From the NCBI GenBank assembly GCA_030527765.1, contig JAUNAE010000083.1, positions 1 through 11,870 of the forward strand: 11,870 nt of DNA, read 5' to 3'. How positions within the stretch are numbered: position 1 is the first letter of the stretch; the number at the start of each line of letters is the position of its first letter. The notes below the pieces were generated by a model that saw only the letters and a program-made list of their open reading frames with translations, was not told the origin of the DNA and ran no database searches. Made by a program: the position numbers and the translations under genes. Source of the DNA: Eubacteriales bacterium (GTDB lineage: Bacteria; Bacillota_A; Clostridia; Lachnospirales; Lachnospiraceae). Positions 1-6,974 of this stretch are shown here, in pieces.

Positions 1-51
1 GATAAAAACCAAGAAAACGACGATTGAGAGTTAAAAAACATAGGAAATTAA

Positions 52-186
52 GATGATAAGAATCCGCTGGAGGATCTGTGTGCTCTTCGACATGTGACGA
101 TGGTGGTTGCGAGAGGACGCCTCATAGCTCACCCGAAGGTGAGCCGGAAGAAGGCGATTGACCGTCAGCTGGATCAGTATTTATAG
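52..186 (+). pseudogene. C-terminal remnant of an amidohydrolase-like protein
   Basis: Read in the frame that ends with TAG at 184-186, this stretch encodes about 44 residues, including NPLEDLCALRHVTMVVARG and ending in RQLDQYL. The NPLEDL..LRHV.MVV.RG.LI..P pattern resembles the extreme C-terminus of metal-dependent amidohydrolases of the imidazolonepropionase/prolidase-like group (COG1228 type); this is recalled family style, not a search result. The same frame has stops at 25-27 and 49-51, and neither other forward frame in 1-51 reads like the missing upstream part. It therefore looks like a truncated or frameshifted leftover, with no start codon or ribosome binding site of its own. It could also be the end of an intact gene carrying a frameshift or an insertion just left of 52. 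No catalytic residues lie in this part, so nothing can be said about substrate. Confidence 0.5.
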
Positions 187-406
187 GAAACAAATGTCCG
201 GGTGGCACAAAAAACTTCGAGATCATCACTTCTGTCTATTCCCACAGAAACGGACAAAAGACAACATATTATCGTATTATTTGGTCTGAAATGGAGACGG
301 AGACAGGTGATAATTTCATGAAGATTTGCACATAACTTTGTGAATATTACAACAATTATGTACAAAATGACCAAAACCAAATAACAGCAGTCAGATTGCA
401 TTTTTG

Positions 407-432
407 AAAAAGCCCGAATTTGTGGGCTTTTT
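407..432 (+). terminator. Rho-independent terminator upstream of the operon
   Basis: A 9-bp perfect stem (AAAAAGCCC at 407-415 pairing with GGGCTTTTT at 424-432) closes an 8-base loop and runs into a T-rich tail ending near 439. It would stop plus-strand transcription coming from the left and so insulate the promoter at 517-545. Because the stem begins with As and ends with Ts, it could act on the minus strand too. Confidence 0.8.
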
Positions 433-469
433 CTTTTTGTTGTAAAAATAGAATAAAAAACGATTATAC

Positions 470-579
470 ATTATTGCTAAAAAACAATGAAATACACAAA
501 AACAGACAAGGACAGGTTTACATTATACAACAAATGTGCTAATATATAGTCACTGAAGCAATATAACTTTAGCAATAAT
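470..579. promoter_or_regulatory. 12-bp inverted repeat pair flanking the promoter
   Basis: ATTATTGCTAAA at 470-481 and its exact reverse complement TTTAGCAATAAT at 568-579 bracket the predicted promoter, with centres 98 bp apart. The left arm sits about 35 bp upstream of the -35 box. The right arm falls in the transcribed leader just before the ribosome binding site. A repressor binding both arms could loop the promoter, as described for several sugar-operon repressors; the DeoR-family protein encoded at 7112-7864 is the obvious local candidate, but that is inference. The left arm lies upstream of the predicted start of transcription, so an RNA hairpin between the arms is unlikely unless a further upstream start exists. 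Confidence 0.45.
517..545 (+). promoter_or_regulatory. Predicted sigma-A promoter of the ABC-mtn operon
   Basis: TTTACA at 517-522 and TAATAT at 540-545 are separated by exactly 17 bases, a good match to the TTGACA/TATAAT consensus. Transcription would start near 552, leaving a leader of about 50 bases before the ATG at 601. The spacer contains a short inverted repeat (ACATT at 520-524 region with AATGT near 533-537) that could be part of an operator. Confidence 0.7.
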
Positions 580-600
580 ACCCAATAGGAGGAAATTGAA

Positions 601-1743
601 ATGAAAAAGTTAGTTGCACTTTTGTTAGCAGGTGCTATGGCTGTAACACCTATGACCGCGTTCGCTAGCACACAGACCGTACAGGCAGCCGAAACAGAAT
701 CACCTCTTGCAGGCAAAAAAGTAGCATATATCATGTATATGTCGTCTGCAACCATTTTCCAGATGTGGTCAGATTCCTTTACCGAGGCAGCGGAGAAACT
801 CGGAATGGAAGCAAGTACCTTCTTCTGCAACGACAATGCAGATACCTGGAAGAGCACCATTGAGCAGTGTGCACAGGGTGGATACGATGGACTGATGGTA
901 TCCCACGGTGGACAGGAGTACGCATGGGACTTCCTTTCCGGAATTCTTGAGCAGTATCCGGATCTGAAGATCGTTACCTTCGATACCCCATTCAAAGATT
1001 CCAACGGCGAAGTTGCCAAGATCGATGGTGTTACACAGTTCTTCCAGCAGGATGCAGGATTCGCTGAGTCCCTGGTTGAGCAGATCCTTGCTATGTATCC
1101 TGACAAAGTAGACGCAGGCGAGCCTGTTAATATTCTTCAGGTACAGCAGGGTGCCGGCTACAACAGCCCATTCGACCGTCGTCAGGTTGGATATCAGCCA
1201 TTCGAAGATGATGGCAAGATCCACACTGTAGAGCGTATCGCTCCGATCGATGATCAGAATGCTACCGCTTCCATGCGTGATGTTACTGCAGCTACTCTGC
1301 AGAAATATCAGGATGGCGAGATCGATGGAATCTGGTGCTGCTATGATGCATACGCACAGGGCGTATATCAGGCACTGAGCGAAGCTGGTTCCGATATCCC
1401 GATGGTATCCGTTGATATCTGTAACGAAGATATTCAGTTCATGCAGGAAGGCAAGAACTGGAAAGCATGCGCAACCACAAACTGGACATCTAATGGTGAA
1501 TTTGCACTCCGTGTTCTGGCACTCGAGATGGCAAATCAGTACGAAGACATTGAAGCAGCTTCTTGCTACTATGCAGATCCGGGCGCTTGGATGGAGATTC
1601 CTTCCAACATCATCACTCAGGAAATGGTAATGTCTCAGGATGGCATCAACATCGAGAATCTCGGTGATGTAGCTGGTGAAGATTATGTAGATACTTCCTG
1701 GATGCCGACCTGTGATTGGATGGTTGAGCTTCTGGGCCACTAA
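601..1743 (+). CDS. Sugar ABC transporter substrate-binding protein (RbsB-like, family 1)
   Basis: This 380-residue secreted protein should capture a sugar or sugar-like ligand outside the cell and deliver it to the permease and ATPase encoded next. AGGAGGA at 587-593 lies 7 bases before the ATG. The N-terminus is a signal peptide: MKK, a hydrophobic core, then AFA at residues 20-22 or QAA at 28-30 as likely signal peptidase I sites. The mature part opens with KKVAYIMYM and shows the two-lobed periplasmic-binding-protein style, with a DGLMVSHGG stretch near residue 100 and a DGIWCCYDAYAQGVYQAL segment near 245-260, which resembles the hinge and second-lobe region of ribose/xylose-type binding proteins. 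Oddly for a Gram-positive, there is no lipobox cysteine; the first Cys is residue 76. Ligand specificity cannot be read from sequence; co-transcription with mtnK- and mtnA-like genes suggests 5-methylthioribose, 5-deoxyribose or a related pentose (inference). Confidence 0.88.
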   Translation: MKKLVALLLAGAMAVTPMTAFASTQTVQAAETESPLAGKKVAYIMYMSSATIFQMWSDSFTEAAEKLGMEASTFFCNDNADTWKSTIEQCAQGGYDGLMVSHGGQEYAWDFLSGILEQYPDLKIVTFDTPFKDSNGEVAKIDGVTQFFQQDAGFAESLVEQILAMYPDKVDAGEPVNILQVQQGAGYNSPFDRRQVGYQPFEDDGKIHTVERIAPIDDQNATASMRDVTAATLQKYQDGEIDGIWCCYDAYAQGVYQALSEAGSDIPMVSVDICNEDIQFMQEGKNWKACATTNWTSNGEFALRVLALEMANQYEDIEAASCYYADPGAWMEIPSNIITQEMVMSQDGINIENLGDVAGEDYVDTSWMPTCDWMVELLGH

Positions 1744-1800
1744 TGAATGAAGTAATTAGAATTATCCAAGAGATAAGACAAATTAAACTATGACTAAGTG

Positions 1801-1835
1801 AAACGGTGTCGGAGGTTTGGACTCCGGCACCGTTT
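1801..1835 (+). other. Intercistronic hairpin between binding protein and ATPase genes
   Basis: A 14-bp stem with one T-G wobble (AAACGGTGTCGGAG at 1801-1814 with its partner at 1822-1835) closes a 7-base loop in the gap after the binding-protein stop. Only a short weak T stretch follows. Such hairpins after solute-binding-protein genes are known to trap 3' ends or cause partial termination, giving more binding protein than membrane components; that is the likely role here. The hairpin also argues that translation of the ATPase starts downstream, at 1858. Confidence 0.65.
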
Positions 1836-1845
1836 CTGTATTGAA

Positions 1846-1852
1846 AAGAGGG
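1846..1852 (+). promoter_or_regulatory. Ribosome binding site fixing the ATPase start
   Basis: AAGAGGG lies 5 bases before the ATG at 1858. The open frame extends back to an ATG at 1798, but that codon precedes the hairpin at 1801-1835 and has no ribosome binding site. Confidence 0.7.
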
Positions 1853-1857
1853 AATTT

Positions 1858-3393
1858 ATGGATAGGATCAAACTTGAAACTAGAAATGTTTCCATTGAAT
1901 TTCCTGGTGTAAAAGCACTCAGTGATGTTAACTTTGAAATTCATACCGGTGTGATTCATGCGGTGATGGGTGCTAATGGAGCCGGTAAATCTACTCTTAT
2001 GAAAGTTCTGGCAGGTTCGAATCCCAGATATACAGGAGAAGTACTCTATAATGATCAAGTGGTAGAGTTAAGGCACCCGGCAGATGCGAAGAAGTTGGGC
2101 ATCCAGATTGTATACCAGGAAGTCGATACAGCCTTAATCCCGACACTTACCGTTGCAGAGAACGTAATGTTCAATGACATGGTAATGAATATGGGGCATA
2201 AACAGTTCGTATATTATTCGAAGTTACGTAAAGATGCAAAGGAAGCGCTGAGCCGTATGAACATTGATATCGATGTTCGCCGTAAATGCGGAAGCCTTTC
2301 TCTTGCACAGAAACAGATGGTTCTGATTGCCCGTGCAATTCAGAATTCCTGTAACTTCCTCATCCTGGATGAGCCGACAGCGCCGCTGTCCGACACAGAG
2401 ACGGAGGAGTTATTCCGTGTAGTACGTCATCTGCGTGAGACTGAAAATATCGCGATTATTTTCATTACCCATCGTATTCATGAGGTACTTCAGATCTGCG
2501 ATTCCTACACCGTTATGAGAAATGGTGAGATCGTGGATACAACTCCGATTACAAAAGCGACAACCTCCAAAGAGATTGTAGATAAGATGCTTGGACGTTC
2601 TTTCGAGGAGAACTTCCCGAAAGAGGTTTGTGAGATCGGTGAGAAAGCCCTGATCGTGGATCACCTGACGGAGAAGGAAGGCAAGGTTAAGGACATTTCC
2701 CTTTATGTAAGAAAGGGTGAGATCGTCGGACTGGCCGGACTGGTTGGTGGTGGTAAGACGGAGCTTTGTAAGACGCTTTTTGGTGCTTACCGCAAAGCTT
2801 CCGGAACCGTGACTCTGAATGGCAAAGAGCTGGATATTAAGAATTCCTCCGATGCGGTGAAGAACCGAATTGCTCTTGTTCCGGAGGAGAGACGTAAGGA
2901 AGGCGTTCTCGTAGATGAGACTGTCACCTTCAATACAGCGGCCGCTTGTCTGAGCAAATTCTGTAAGCTTTCCTTTGTAAATGATCGTGCGACAGCGAAG
3001 CTTGCAGAAGAGTTTGTACAGAACTTAAGCATCAAGACTCCTTCCGTAAGACAGAAGGTAGCATTCCTTTCTGGTGGTAACCAGCAGAAGGTAGCAGTAG
3101 CGAAATGGCTCGCTGCGGACTGCGACGTATATATTTTTGATGAGCCGACCAAAGGTGTCGACGTAGGTGCGAAGCAGGAAATTTTCCGTCTGATCAATCA
3201 AATCGCAAAAGACGGAAACTGTGTGATTTATGCGACATGTGAGAACTCGGAGCTTCTTTCCATTACAGATCGAATGTATGTAATGTTCGATGGCAAGATC
3301 ATGGCAGAGCTTGAGACCGCGAAGACAACGGAAGACGAGATCATGCATTACGCTACCGGTGCAACGACTGCATATACCGGAGGAAAAAATTAA
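1858..3393 (+). CDS. Sugar ABC transporter ATP-binding protein, two ABC domains (RbsA/MglA-like)
   Basis: This 511-residue cytoplasmic ATPase powers import through the permease encoded next; RbsA-type proteins are about 500 residues, so it is full length. Domain 1 has Walker A GANGAGKST at residues 38-46, a signature LSLAQ at 147-151 in place of LSGGQ, and Walker B ending LILDEPTA with D171/E172. Domain 2 has a relaxed Walker A GLVGGGKTE at 294-302, signature LSGGNQQK at 404-411, and Walker B with D428/E429 followed by TKGVDVGAK. A fused pair of unequal ABC domains is the hallmark of the carbohydrate CUT2 group, whose substrates are mainly pentoses, galactose and autoinducer-2. The start at 1858 is chosen over the upstream in-frame ATG at 1798 because of the ribosome binding site at 1846-1852 and because the longer form would translate the intercistronic hairpin. 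Confidence 0.93.
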   Translation: MDRIKLETRNVSIEFPGVKALSDVNFEIHTGVIHAVMGANGAGKSTLMKVLAGSNPRYTGEVLYNDQVVELRHPADAKKLGIQIVYQEVDTALIPTLTVAENVMFNDMVMNMGHKQFVYYSKLRKDAKEALSRMNIDIDVRRKCGSLSLAQKQMVLIARAIQNSCNFLILDEPTAPLSDTETEELFRVVRHLRETENIAIIFITHRIHEVLQICDSYTVMRNGEIVDTTPITKATTSKEIVDKMLGRSFEENFPKEVCEIGEKALIVDHLTEKEGKVKDISLYVRKGEIVGLAGLVGGGKTELCKTLFGAYRKASGTVTLNGKELDIKNSSDAVKNRIALVPEERRKEGVLVDETVTFNTAAACLSKFCKLSFVNDRATAKLAEEFVQNLSIKTPSVRQKVAFLSGGNQQKVAVAKWLAADCDVYIFDEPTKGVDVGAKQEIFRLINQIAKDGNCVIYATCENSELLSITDRMYVMFDGKIMAELETAKTTEDEIMHYATGATTAYTGGKN

Positions 3394-3411
3394 CTTCTGG
3401 AGGGAAATATA

Positions 3412-4422
3412 ATGGCTCAAAATTCTAAAGCAAAAAGCATGGGCAAGGGACTGCTTAGCTGGGCGGCAGTTATTGCGTTATTCGTATCTATTTTGATTTT
3501 CTCAGCAATTAAAGGTACTGCATTTTTCTCTTATGCGAACCTGCTGAATATTCTGCGTGCCATGTCCGTAGTAACAATCTTCGCTCTGGCAGCGACGGTT
3601 TCTATGGCTCCGGATGGATTCGATATGTCCGCCGGTACGCTGGCAACATTCAGTGCTTATTTCTTCGCAGCAATGTTCTTGTGGTTTGGACTTCCACTGT
3701 GGGCTGCGATTCTGGCAACCATCGCCTTCACCATGGTAATGTATCTTCTTACCATGTTCCTGATCCTTGTATGTAAGGTTCCGGATATGCTGGCAACCTG
3801 TGCACTGCAGTTCGTACATTCCGGTCTGGGACTTGCCTTCACCGGTGGTAGTGCTGTATCTGCAGGTCTGAGTGCACCGAACTGGTTTGCAAAACTGAAC
3901 GGCGGAGATGCCACTCCTCATCGTCCGGGCTGGACTGAGGCATTCAAGAACATCGGAAAATCTCCGTACATTATCATTATCATGATTGTCTGCGTAGTAA
4001 TCTGCTGGGTTCTTCTGGACCGTACCAAACATGGTCGTTATCTGTATGCGATGGGTGGTAACAAGGTTGCTGCAAAGCTTTCCGGTATCAACGTTAAGAA
4101 ATATCGTTTCATGGCAGGTATGTTTGCTGCATTCTTTATTGCAGTAGCAGGTATCGTAGTTTGCTCCCGTAACTCCGCAGCACAGATCAACAGCTGTGAC
4201 AGTTACCTGATGAGTTCCCTGGCAGCTGTATTTATCGGTAACTCTGTTGGCGGTGCCGGCAGACCGAATGCAATTGGTACGGTTGTCGGTGCGCTTCTGA
4301 TTGCGACACTGGAAAATGGTCTGACCATGTGCGGCGTTGTATATTATGTTCTTCCTGCAGTAAAAGGTGCGGTTCTATGTCTCGCATTGATCGCAGCTTA
4401 CATTACCGTAAAAGAAGACTAA
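3412..4422 (+). CDS. Sugar ABC transporter permease (RbsC-like)
   Basis: This 336-residue integral membrane protein forms the channel of the importer. It begins 18 bases after the ATPase stop with GGAGGG just before the ATG, so the two are co-translated. Hydrophobic segments occur throughout, including near residues 15-35, 50-70, 83-100, 103-125, 185-205, 235-255 and 285-335. The C-terminal part carries the conserved pattern of this family, AAVFIGNSVGGAGRPNAIGT followed by VVGALLIATLENGL and a last hydrophobic run, as in RbsC where a G-rich loop precedes NGL. Only one permease gene is present, which in the CUT2 group is normal because the permease forms a homodimer. Length is close to that of RbsC (about 320). 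Confidence 0.92.
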   Translation: MAQNSKAKSMGKGLLSWAAVIALFVSILIFSAIKGTAFFSYANLLNILRAMSVVTIFALAATVSMAPDGFDMSAGTLATFSAYFFAAMFLWFGLPLWAAILATIAFTMVMYLLTMFLILVCKVPDMLATCALQFVHSGLGLAFTGGSAVSAGLSAPNWFAKLNGGDATPHRPGWTEAFKNIGKSPYIIIIMIVCVVICWVLLDRTKHGRYLYAMGGNKVAAKLSGINVKKYRFMAGMFAAFFIAVAGIVVCSRNSAAQINSCDSYLMSSLAAVFIGNSVGGAGRPNAIGTVVGALLIATLENGLTMCGVVYYVLPAVKGAVLCLALIAAYITVKED

Positions 4423-4467
4423 TTCAAGAACAAGGGCGTTTGGCCTTGTATCATAAGTAAACAACCA

Positions 4468-4509
4468 CATGGACATATTTTGGCCGACTTCGGCGAAGAT
4501 ATGTCCATG
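4468..4509 (+). other. Long intercistronic hairpin between permease and kinase genes
   Basis: CATGGACATAT at 4468-4478 pairs perfectly with ATATGTCCATG at 4499-4509. Inside, after one mismatch, GCCG and CGGC pair around an ACTT loop, giving an almost continuous 42-base hairpin. There is no T run after it, so it is more likely an RNA processing or stability element, or a partial attenuator, than a full terminator. It separates the transporter genes from the enzyme genes, which suggests that the two modules can be made in different amounts. A smaller hairpin (CAAGG/CCTTG) lies just upstream, near 4430-4447. Confidence 0.6.
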
Positions 4510-4541
4510 GGACTTTAAATAACAAAGAGGAGGAAATTCCA

Positions 4542-5792
4542 ATGACTGATTTTTCTAAATACTTTCTTATGATTAAAGAGGATGATCCTGAAGGCACTGC
4601 AAAGGTTGTAATTGAGTACACTTTGCTGAAAACCAAAGATGAGATTGACTGGGATGTAGAGACCATGGAAGCCAAAATTCCGGAGGCTCATGGCAATCTG
4701 AACCATGTATGCCGTGTTGTTGACGGAAAAGGTCACAGCATTTATATCAAACAGGCCGGTGATACCCTTCGTATTTCTGAGGATATGACTGCAACTCTGG
4801 ACAGAAACCGCCAGGAGTCCGAGATTCTTCAGCTGGAAGAGAAGATGGCACCGGGAATGGTTCCTCACATCTATTTCTTTGATACAACTATGAGTGCATG
4901 CGGTATGGAAGACTGCAGCGATTTCCAGGTTATGAGAGATGCGATGCTGGAGCACAAGACCTTCCCGCATTTCGCAGAGCATGTAGCAGAATTTATGGTA
5001 AAAACGCTTCTTCTTTCCTCTGATGTTGTTATGGATCACAGAGAGAAGAAAGAACTGGTTCGCCGTTTCATTACTCCGGATCTGGATGATATTACAGAGA
5101 AACTTGTTCTCATGGAGCCATACCTCGGAGCAGACAGAAATAACGTATTCGAGCCGAACAGAGCATTTGTAGAAAAAGAACTCTACGGAGATGAAGCGCT
5201 TCATCTGGAAGTATCTAAGCTGAAATTCAAATTTATGAATGACGCACAGGCACTTCTTCACGGCGATCTGCACACCGGTTCCGTATTCATTAATCCGGAA
5301 AAGACAAAGATCTTTGACTGTGAGTTTGGTACTTACGCACCGATGGGATATGACATCGGAAACGTTGTTGCGAACCTCATTTTTGCTTATGACAATGGCC
5401 TTTCCACAGATGACAAGCCGTTCTGTGACTGGGTTCTGAAGACCATCGAAGAGACTATGGATTGTTTCGTGGAGCTGTTCAAGAAAACTTATGACGAAGC
5501 AGTGACAGAGCCGATGGCAAAAGTTCCGGGCTTTAAAGACTGGTATCTGGCAGGTATTCTTCGTGATACCGCAGGATATGCAGGAACAGAGCTTCACAGA
5601 CGTACCGTAGGTATGGCTAATGTTGTGGACGTTACAACGATTGCAGATGAGAAGAAACGTCTTCTGGCAGAGCGTATCAACATTCTGGCTGGTAAAGATT
5701 ACATTCTTCATCAGGACAGCTTCGTTACCGGCAAAGACTTCGCGGACGCAGTTGTTCGTGCAACCGAAAAAGCACTCGCGACATTAGAGTAA
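4542..5792 (+). CDS. mtnK: S-methyl-5-thioribose kinase-like protein
   Basis: MtnK transfers phosphate from ATP to the 1-OH of S-methyl-5-thioribose (MTR), the first step in salvaging this sugar; close relatives accept 5-deoxyribose. This 416-residue cytoplasmic protein has the choline/aminoglycoside kinase fold of the family and near-normal length (about 400). The nucleotide loop carries GNLN at residues 51-54, as in Bacillus MtnK, with K70 in IYIKQ as the likely ATP-contacting lysine. The catalytic loop is HGDLHTGS at 240-247 with D242 as probable base, and the metal site is DCEF at 259-262, where MtnK usually has DPEF; the acidic residues are kept and proline is replaced by cysteine. GYDIGNVVANLIF follows, also typical. 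Its ribosome binding site GAGGAGG lies about 8 bases before the ATG. It overlaps the next frame at the stop codon. Whether the natural substrate is MTR, 5-deoxyribose or another pentose cannot be settled here. Confidence 0.85.
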   Translation: MTDFSKYFLMIKEDDPEGTAKVVIEYTLLKTKDEIDWDVETMEAKIPEAHGNLNHVCRVVDGKGHSIYIKQAGDTLRISEDMTATLDRNRQESEILQLEEKMAPGMVPHIYFFDTTMSACGMEDCSDFQVMRDAMLEHKTFPHFAEHVAEFMVKTLLLSSDVVMDHREKKELVRRFITPDLDDITEKLVLMEPYLGADRNNVFEPNRAFVEKELYGDEALHLEVSKLKFKFMNDAQALLHGDLHTGSVFINPEKTKIFDCEFGTYAPMGYDIGNVVANLIFAYDNGLSTDDKPFCDWVLKTIEETMDCFVELFKKTYDEAVTEPMAKVPGFKDWYLAGILRDTAGYAGTELHRRTVGMANVVDVTTIADEKKRLLAERINILAGKDYILHQDSFVTGKDFADAVVRATEKALATLE

Positions 5793-5796
5793 TGAC

Positions 5797-5803
5797 AAAG
5801 GGG
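5797..5803 (+). promoter_or_regulatory. Ribosome binding site fixing the isomerase start
   Basis: AAAGGGG lies 9 bases before the ATG at 5813. An earlier ATG at 5792, overlapping the kinase stop as TAATG, has no purine-rich site in front of it, so 5813 is preferred. Reinitiation at 5792 remains possible. Confidence 0.55.
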
Positions 5804-5812
5804 ATTAGAATT

Positions 5813-6925
5813 ATGGGAAACGCATTAAATCTGGATACAGTGAAACTTTCTGATGACAAACAGGCGATTGTGATTCTGGATCAGACATTGCTTCCGAATC
5901 AGTGCAAATATCTGACCATCAAGACCGCAGGAGATATCTGGGAGGCAATTTATGCTCTCCGTGTACGTGGTGCTCCGGCAATCGGTGTTACCGGCGGTTA
6001 TGCATATTACGTACTGGCAAACCAGTTCGAGACAGAGGATAAGGAAGAATTCAAAGCAGAGTGTGTGAAGATGATGGAGTACATCAACTCTTCCAGACCG
6101 ACCGCAGTAAACCTTTCCTGGGCTCTGAACCGTATGCACAGTGTGATGCTTGCCAATATTGAGAATATGAGCATTGCAGATCTGAAAGTTCTCCTGATGA
6201 AAGAAGCAGATGACATTCGTGAAGAGGATATCCAGATCAGCCGCAATATCGGAGCTTACGGCTTCGAGCTTCTGGAAAAACTCGGCAAAGGTGTCGGCAT
6301 TATGACTCATTGCAATGCCGGAACTCTTGCTACTGCAAAATACGGAACAGCCCTTGCTCCAATGTACATCGCACTGGAAAACGGCTGGGACGGCAAAGAA
6401 GATATGCATGTATACTGTGATGAGACCCGTCCGCTTCTTCAGGGTGCCAGACTGAGTGCTTATGAGATGCAGACCGCAGGAATTGACACTTATGTACAGT
6501 GCGATAACATGGCTTCTTACACGATGAAAGAAGGCAAGGTTGGCATTATCTTCGTAGGCTGCGACCGAGTTGCTGCAAACGGTGACTTCGCTAACAAGAT
6601 CGGTACAAGCGGTGTTGCAATCCTTGCAAAACACTATGGCGTTCCGTTCTATGTATGCGCACCGTCTTCTACCATCGATATGACTCTGGAGTCCGGAGAT
6701 GAAATCCATATCGAGCAGAGAAAACCGGAAGAAGTTACAGAGATGTGGTATGAGAAACGCATGGCTCCGGAAGGAGTAGGAGTTGTGAATCCATCCTTCG
6801 ATGTGACCGATCACAATCTGGTAACCGGTATTATCACAGAGAAAGGTATCGCAACCGCACCGTTCAAAGAGTCCTTCGAGAAGATGGGAATCAAACCGGT
6901 GGAGAAATTTGTAGATAAGAAATAA
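5813..6925 (+). CDS. mtnA: S-methyl-5-thioribose-1-phosphate isomerase-like protein
   Basis: MtnA converts the aldose S-methyl-5-thioribose-1-phosphate to the ketose S-methyl-5-thioribulose-1-phosphate. This 370-residue protein has the whole family pattern: RGAPAIG at residues 52-58, THCNAG at 165-170 with the active-site cysteine C167, DETRPLLQGARL at 203-214, GCDRVAANGD at 249-258 with the catalytic aspartate D251, then NKIGT at 261-265 and CAPSSTID near 282-289. These are the residues that separate true MtnA from the related eIF2B alpha subunits. The usual GADR appears as GCDR. Homologues called DrdI act on 5-deoxyribose-1-phosphate and share the same motifs, so the exact substrate is open. 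The gene is 20 bases behind the kinase stop, with its own ribosome binding site, and closes the operon. No mtnB, mtnW/X/D or class II aldolase follows. Confidence 0.9.
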   Translation: MGNALNLDTVKLSDDKQAIVILDQTLLPNQCKYLTIKTAGDIWEAIYALRVRGAPAIGVTGGYAYYVLANQFETEDKEEFKAECVKMMEYINSSRPTAVNLSWALNRMHSVMLANIENMSIADLKVLLMKEADDIREEDIQISRNIGAYGFELLEKLGKGVGIMTHCNAGTLATAKYGTALAPMYIALENGWDGKEDMHVYCDETRPLLQGARLSAYEMQTAGIDTYVQCDNMASYTMKEGKVGIIFVGCDRVAANGDFANKIGTSGVAILAKHYGVPFYVCAPSSTIDMTLESGDEIHIEQRKPEEVTEMWYEKRMAPEGVGVVNPSFDVTDHNLVTGIITEKGIATAPFKESFEKMGIKPVEKFVDKK

Positions 6926-6941
6926 TTTGCAAGGAGCAAAG

Positions 6942-6958
6942 CGGATTGCAAGAATCCG
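6942..6958 (+). other. Small hairpin after the isomerase gene
   Basis: CGGATT at 6942-6947 pairs with AATCCG at 6953-6958 around a 5-base loop, 16 bases after the isomerase stop and just before the main terminator. It is not followed by a T run. Its role is unknown; it may only add 3' end stability. Confidence 0.35.
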
Positions 6959-6974
6959 ATTGACGAAAGTTTTC

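Larger units (their letters stand above)
187..600. other. Intergenic region upstream of the ABC operon
   Basis: This 414-bp AT-rich gap holds no gene I can support. It contains a possible small folded element (195-256), a rho-independent terminator (407-432), a 12-bp inverted repeat pair (470-481 and 568-579), a promoter (517-545) and the ribosome binding site for the binding-protein gene (587-593). I looked for an S-box (SAM-I) riboswitch, which commonly controls mtnKA genes in Bacillus, and did not see its conserved core. I also saw no T-box-like or purine-type core. The stretch 257-406 shows no clear structure beyond short AT-rich palindromes. Confidence 0.6.

Noticed and set aside
337..366. 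Weak promoter TTGTGA-17-TACAAA upstream of the terminator
   Set aside because: Both boxes match consensus at only four of six positions and the resulting transcript would end at once at the terminator at 407-432.
174..401. 75-codon minus-strand open frame in the left intergenic region
   Set aside because: It has no ribosome binding site or recognisable protein pattern, is rich in residues typical of translated AT-rich non-coding DNA, and overlaps the candidate folded element and the amidohydrolase tail.
477..1740. Long minus-strand open frames opposite the binding-protein gene
   Set aside because: They are shadows of the strongly supported plus-strand gene with no domain pattern or ribosome binding site; similar antisense frames occur opposite every gene in the window.
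1798..1857. Upstream ATG at 1798 as the ATPase start
   Set aside because: It would translate the intercistronic hairpin, lacks a ribosome binding site, and adds 20 residues with no family similarity.
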